This document shows, one piece after another, positions 61,668-64,000 of a stretch of 64,000 nucleotides of DNA. The notes under the pieces were generated by a model. That model did no database searches. It was not told where the DNA came from and worked only from the letters and a program-made list of their open reading frames with translations. The translations under genes were made by a program, and so were the position numbers. The stretch spans positions 11,708 to 75,707 of the forward strand of contig CALBKH010000036.1 of the NCBI GenBank assembly GCA_937892955.1, read 5' to 3'. Every line of letters starts with the position of its first letter. Position 1 is the stretch's first letter. Origin of the DNA: an uncultured Alphaproteobacteria bacterium (GTDB lineage: Bacteria > Pseudomonadota > Alphaproteobacteria > Rhizobiales > Ancalomicrobiaceae).

Positions 61668-62445
61668 CGCCGGCGCAATCCTCACCGTGGTCGCGATCCT
61701 GCTCTCGCCCTACCCGGCCTCCGCCGGCGGCGGCGGGTTGACCGGCGGCGCGACCGAATGGACGCAGCTCCTCAACAACGGCGAGCTGGTCAGTCTGGTC
61801 GGCCACTCGGCGACCCAGATCGACAATCAGGTGACGCAGATCACCCAGCTCACCGAGCAGATCCAGAACCAACTGCGGATCTACCAGAACATGCTGCAGA
61901 ACACGGCGCAGCTGCCGGCTCATGTCTGGGGGCAGGTCCAAAGCGACCTGAACCGCCTGCAGAGCGTCGTGACCAAGGCCCAGGGGATCTCCTTCTCCAT
62001 GGGCAACATCGACGACGTGCTCTCCGCTCGCTTCAAGTCCTATTCCGACTTCAAGGCCAGCCAACCGACCGGACAGAACTTCTCCGCGACCTGGCAGAGC
62101 TGGTCGGCGACCAACCGCGACACGATCGGCGGCACCCTGAAGGCCGCCGGCCTCACCGCCGAGCAGTTCTCGACCGAAGAAGCGACCATGTCGCAGCTGC
62201 GCTCGATGTCGGAGAGCGCCGACGGGCAGATGCGGGCGTTGCAGGTCGGCCACGACATCGCCGCCCAACAGGTCGCCCAGATGCAAAAGCTGCGTGGCCT
62301 CGTCTCCCAGCAGATGACGATGATGGGCACCTGGTACCAGTCGGAACAGGCGAGCCGCGATCTCGCCCAAGCCCGCCGCGAGAGCTTCTTCGATTCCACC
62401 GCGCCCTCGACGAGCGGCGGCCAGACCATGGAGCCACGCTGGTGA
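61639..62445 (+). CDS. trbJ: Conjugal transfer protein TrbJ (VirB5-like)
   Basis: 268 aa with a signal peptide (to about residue 29, SPYPASA before GGGG) and a mostly helical, glutamine-rich body (QITQLTEQIQNQLRIYQNMLQN), as in TrbJ/VirB5 minor pilins. The last residues are GGQTMEPRW, a motif echoed at the end of TrbK. The stop overlaps the trbK GTG start. Confidence 0.9.
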   Translation: MPRPCSHRRDAGAILTVVAILLSPYPASAGGGGLTGGATEWTQLLNNGELVSLVGHSATQIDNQVTQITQLTEQIQNQLRIYQNMLQNTAQLPAHVWGQVQSDLNRLQSVVTKAQGISFSMGNIDDVLSARFKSYSDFKASQPTGQNFSATWQSWSATNRDTIGGTLKAAGLTAEQFSTEEATMSQLRSMSESADGQMRALQVGHDIAAQQVAQMQKLRGLVSQQMTMMGTWYQSEQASRDLAQARRESFFDSTAPSTSGGQTMEPRW

Positions 62446-62612
62446 GCCGGATGCGTTTCCTCCTCCTCGCCCTCGCCGTCATCGTCATCCTCGGCACCGC
62501 CGTCGGCCTCGCGCTGAAGGCCAGAGACAAGCGGACTATGGCCGAGGACTTCCTCGGTGCGCCGAAGACCTACGATACCACCGGCGGTCAGCAGATGAAG
62601 CCGCGTTGGTGA
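62442..62612 (+). CDS. trbK: Entry-exclusion-type small protein TrbK
   Basis: 56 aa from the GTG at 62442 overlapping the trbJ stop (an ATG at 62451 would give 53 aa). One membrane segment (LLLALAVIVILGTAVGLAL) is followed by a short periplasmic tail ending GGQQMKPRW. Position between trbJ and trbL identifies it. Ti-type TrbK is a lipoprotein with a Cys; none is present here, so anchoring is by the membrane helix. Confidence 0.72.
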   Translation: MSRMRFLLLALAVIVILGTAVGLALKARDKRTMAEDFLGAPKTYDTTGGQQMKPRW

Positions 62613-62626
62613 GGGGAGGGCAGGGG

Positions 62627-63787
62627 ATGCGGATATCCAAAACGCCGATCGCGATCATCACCGCCAGCGCCTGCCTGCTGGCTGCCGCCCCGGCGCTCGC
62701 GCAGGAGGGCAGTGTTCTCACCACCCTGGAAAACCAGGTGGTGACGGCGGCGCGCGGTTGGGAGACGACCGTCATGCAGGCGGCGCGCTCGCTGTTCTGG
62801 ATCCTCGCCGGCATCGAGGTCGGGGTCGCCGCGATCTTCCTGGCGATCGAGGCCGCCTCACTCGACGGTTGGTTCGCTGCCCTCGTCCGGCGGATCCTGT
62901 TCATCGGCCTCTTCGCCTTCGTGCTCGAACAGGGCCCGAGCTTCGCCAAGGCGGTCGTCGACAGTCTCTACCAGATCGGTGCCGGTGGTGGATCGGCGTC
63001 TCCTGCGAACGTCTTCAACGCCGGCCTGAAGGTCGCCGCGACCATGTCCGACAAGGCCAAGTTCGGCCTCTTCGAGGACAACTCGCTGGCGATCGCCGCC
63101 GTCTTCGCCATGGTCGTGGTCGTCGTCTGCTTCTCGCTGGTCGCCGCGGTCTTCGTCGCGGTGATGGTCGAGATGTATGTCGGGCTCCTCGCCGGCATGA
63201 TCATGCTCGGCCTCGGCGGCTCCTCCTATACCAAGGATTTCGCGATCCGCTATCTGACCTATGCCTTCTCCGTCGGCATGAAGCTGATGGCGCTGGTGAT
63301 GATCGCCCGCATCGGCTCCGACGTTCTCTTGGGGCTCGCCAACGCCTCGACCGGATCCGATCAGTTCGTCTCGACGCTGGCGATCGCCGGAATCTCGGTC
63401 GTCGTCTTCGTCGTCTCGATCTACGTGCCGAACATCATTCAGGGCGTGGTTCAGGGCACTTCGGTCACCGGCGGCATGGAGGCGATCCGCCACGGCGGCC
63501 AGGCCGCGTCCTTCGCCGCCGGCAGCGCCGCGCTCGTCCATGGGGGAGGGCGGGCAGCTGCCTCCGGCTATTCGGCGGCGCGCGCCGGCGGCGCCTCGGT
63601 CGGCGCCTCGGTGCTCGCCGGCATGCGGCAGGGATTCGGGTCGACCAGTGGCGCACTCGCCTCCGCCGCCCGCGATCAGGCGATCGGCGCTCCTGGGTCC
63701 TATGGCACGTCCACCCTCGGCCTCGCCAACGCCAAGCTCGATCAGGCGCGTCAGAGTGCTGCTGCCACCCGACCGACGAAACCTTGA
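62627..63787 (+). CDS. trbL: Conjugal transfer protein TrbL (VirB6-like)
   Basis: 386 aa polytopic inner-membrane protein. A signal sequence (ITASACLLAAAPALA before QEGS) precedes several membrane spans; the GLLAGMIMLGLGGSSYTKDFAIRYLTYAFSVGMKLM segment (core GLGGSSYTKDFAIRYL) is the TrbL hallmark. The C-terminal 90 residues are Gly/Ala-rich. GAGGGGAGGGCAGGGG precedes the ATG. Confidence 0.92.
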   Translation: MRISKTPIAIITASACLLAAAPALAQEGSVLTTLENQVVTAARGWETTVMQAARSLFWILAGIEVGVAAIFLAIEAASLDGWFAALVRRILFIGLFAFVLEQGPSFAKAVVDSLYQIGAGGGSASPANVFNAGLKVAATMSDKAKFGLFEDNSLAIAAVFAMVVVVVCFSLVAAVFVAVMVEMYVGLLAGMIMLGLGGSSYTKDFAIRYLTYAFSVGMKLMALVMIARIGSDVLLGLANASTGSDQFVSTLAIAGISVVVFVVSIYVPNIIQGVVQGTSVTGGMEAIRHGGQAASFAAGSAALVHGGGRAAASGYSAARAGGASVGASVLAGMRQGFGSTSGALASAARDQAIGAPGSYGTSTLGLANAKLDQARQSAAATRPTKP

Positions 63788-63807
63788 GACGAGGAGCCGC
63801 GAGAGCG

Positions 63808-64000
63808 ATGGTCGACGCCACCCCACCCGAGAACCCCTATCTCGCCGCGCGCCAGGAATGGAACGAACGCTACGGCGATTTCATCCAAGCCGCCCGCAAC
63901 TGGCGCCTCATCGGGATCACGGCCCTCGCGATTGCCACGATCGGCTTCGGCTATGCGCTCTTCCAGAGCACGCAGGTCAAGCTCGTCCCCTACATCGTCG
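63808..64000 (+). CDS. trbF: Conjugal transfer protein TrbF (VirB8-like), 5' part
   Basis: 64 codons are visible before the window ends. NPYLAARQEWNERYGDFIQAARNWRLIGI is the TrbF cytoplasmic start, followed by one membrane helix (TALAIATIGFGYALF) and the beginning of the periplasmic domain (QSTQVKLVPYIV). GAGGAG lies upstream. It follows trbL as in Ti plasmids. Confidence 0.9.
   Translation, partial: MVDATPPENPYLAARQEWNERYGDFIQAARNWRLIGITALAIATIGFGYALFQSTQVKLVPYIV

Noticed and set aside
1..64000. CRISPR arrays, rRNA, tRNA genes, intact IS elements, riboswitches
   Set aside because: No regularly spaced repeats, no tRNA/rRNA signatures, no transposase genes with terminal repeats and no recognisable riboswitch motif were seen on reading both strands.

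Overview
The window reads as part of a high-GC alphaproteobacterial plasmid, most likely from the Hyphomicrobiales (rhizobial relatives). This rests on a repABC replication/partition operon (about 52.9-56.6 kb), a Ti-plasmid-type traI-trb conjugation operon that runs off the right edge, a DUF1612/RHE_PE00001-type plasmid protein, and strong GC codon bias throughout. Because repABC and trb are contiguous with the catabolic genes, the whole segment is probably one conjugative catabolic plasmid or chromid. No species can be named from the sequence alone.

Left part (1-34.4 kb), aromatic catabolism. A homodimeric pyruvate-dehydrogenase-E1-like gene (cut by the left edge) is divergent from an Lrp/AsnC regulator. 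A leftward operon (9.8 to 3.0 kb) encodes a 3-hydroxybenzoate 6-hydroxylase-like flavoprotein, a gentisate 1,2-dioxygenase, a LivGFHM-type ABC transporter and a universal stress protein. Across an 800-bp AT-rich control region, a rightward operon (10.6-17.0 kb) encodes a fumarylacetoacetate-hydrolase (FAH) family enzyme, a second Liv-type transporter with its binding protein, and a fumarylpyruvate hydrolase. Two MarR regulators flank a TctCBA tricarboxylate transporter. A LysR regulator is divergent from a second gentisate-type module (FAH, cupin dioxygenase, flavin hydroxylase). Then come a small MerR-like protein, an MFS carrier, and a leftward ferulate/hydroxycinnamate cluster: feruloyl-CoA hydratase/lyase, vanillin-type aldehyde dehydrogenase, NDP-forming acyl-CoA ligase and acyl-CoA dehydrogenase. 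Together they would funnel hydroxybenzoates via gentisate to fumarate and pyruvate, and ferulate to vanillate.

Middle part (34.9-52.9 kb), accessory island. It holds a tyrosine recombinase, a Phd-PIN toxin-antitoxin pair followed by a second Phd-like antitoxin, the DUF1612 protein, a TIR-domain protein, a mobile mystery protein A/B (Xre-Fic) pair, a subtilase plus AAA+ ATPase operon, an unknown protein coupled to a dead recombinase, a CoiA-like nuclease with two C-terminal DUF2384-like motifs, a degraded winged-helix gene, HipBA, and a pRiA4b ORF-3-like protein. This looks like a defence/persistence island. The best candidates for undescribed biology are the CoiA-DUF2384 fusion, the AAA+/subtilase pair, the TIR protein, and a 21-nt operator-like sequence found twice.

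Right part (52.9-64 kb), plasmid backbone. Leftward repA-repB-repC carries a candidate parS between repA and repB, a counter-transcribed RNA with its own promoter and terminator between repB and repC, and an AT-rich patch inside repC (candidate oriV). Divergent from it are traI (acyl-homoserine-lactone synthase) and trbB-C-D-E-J-K-L-F. No maleylpyruvate isomerase, TraR, relaxase, tRNA, rRNA, CRISPR array or intact IS element was seen.
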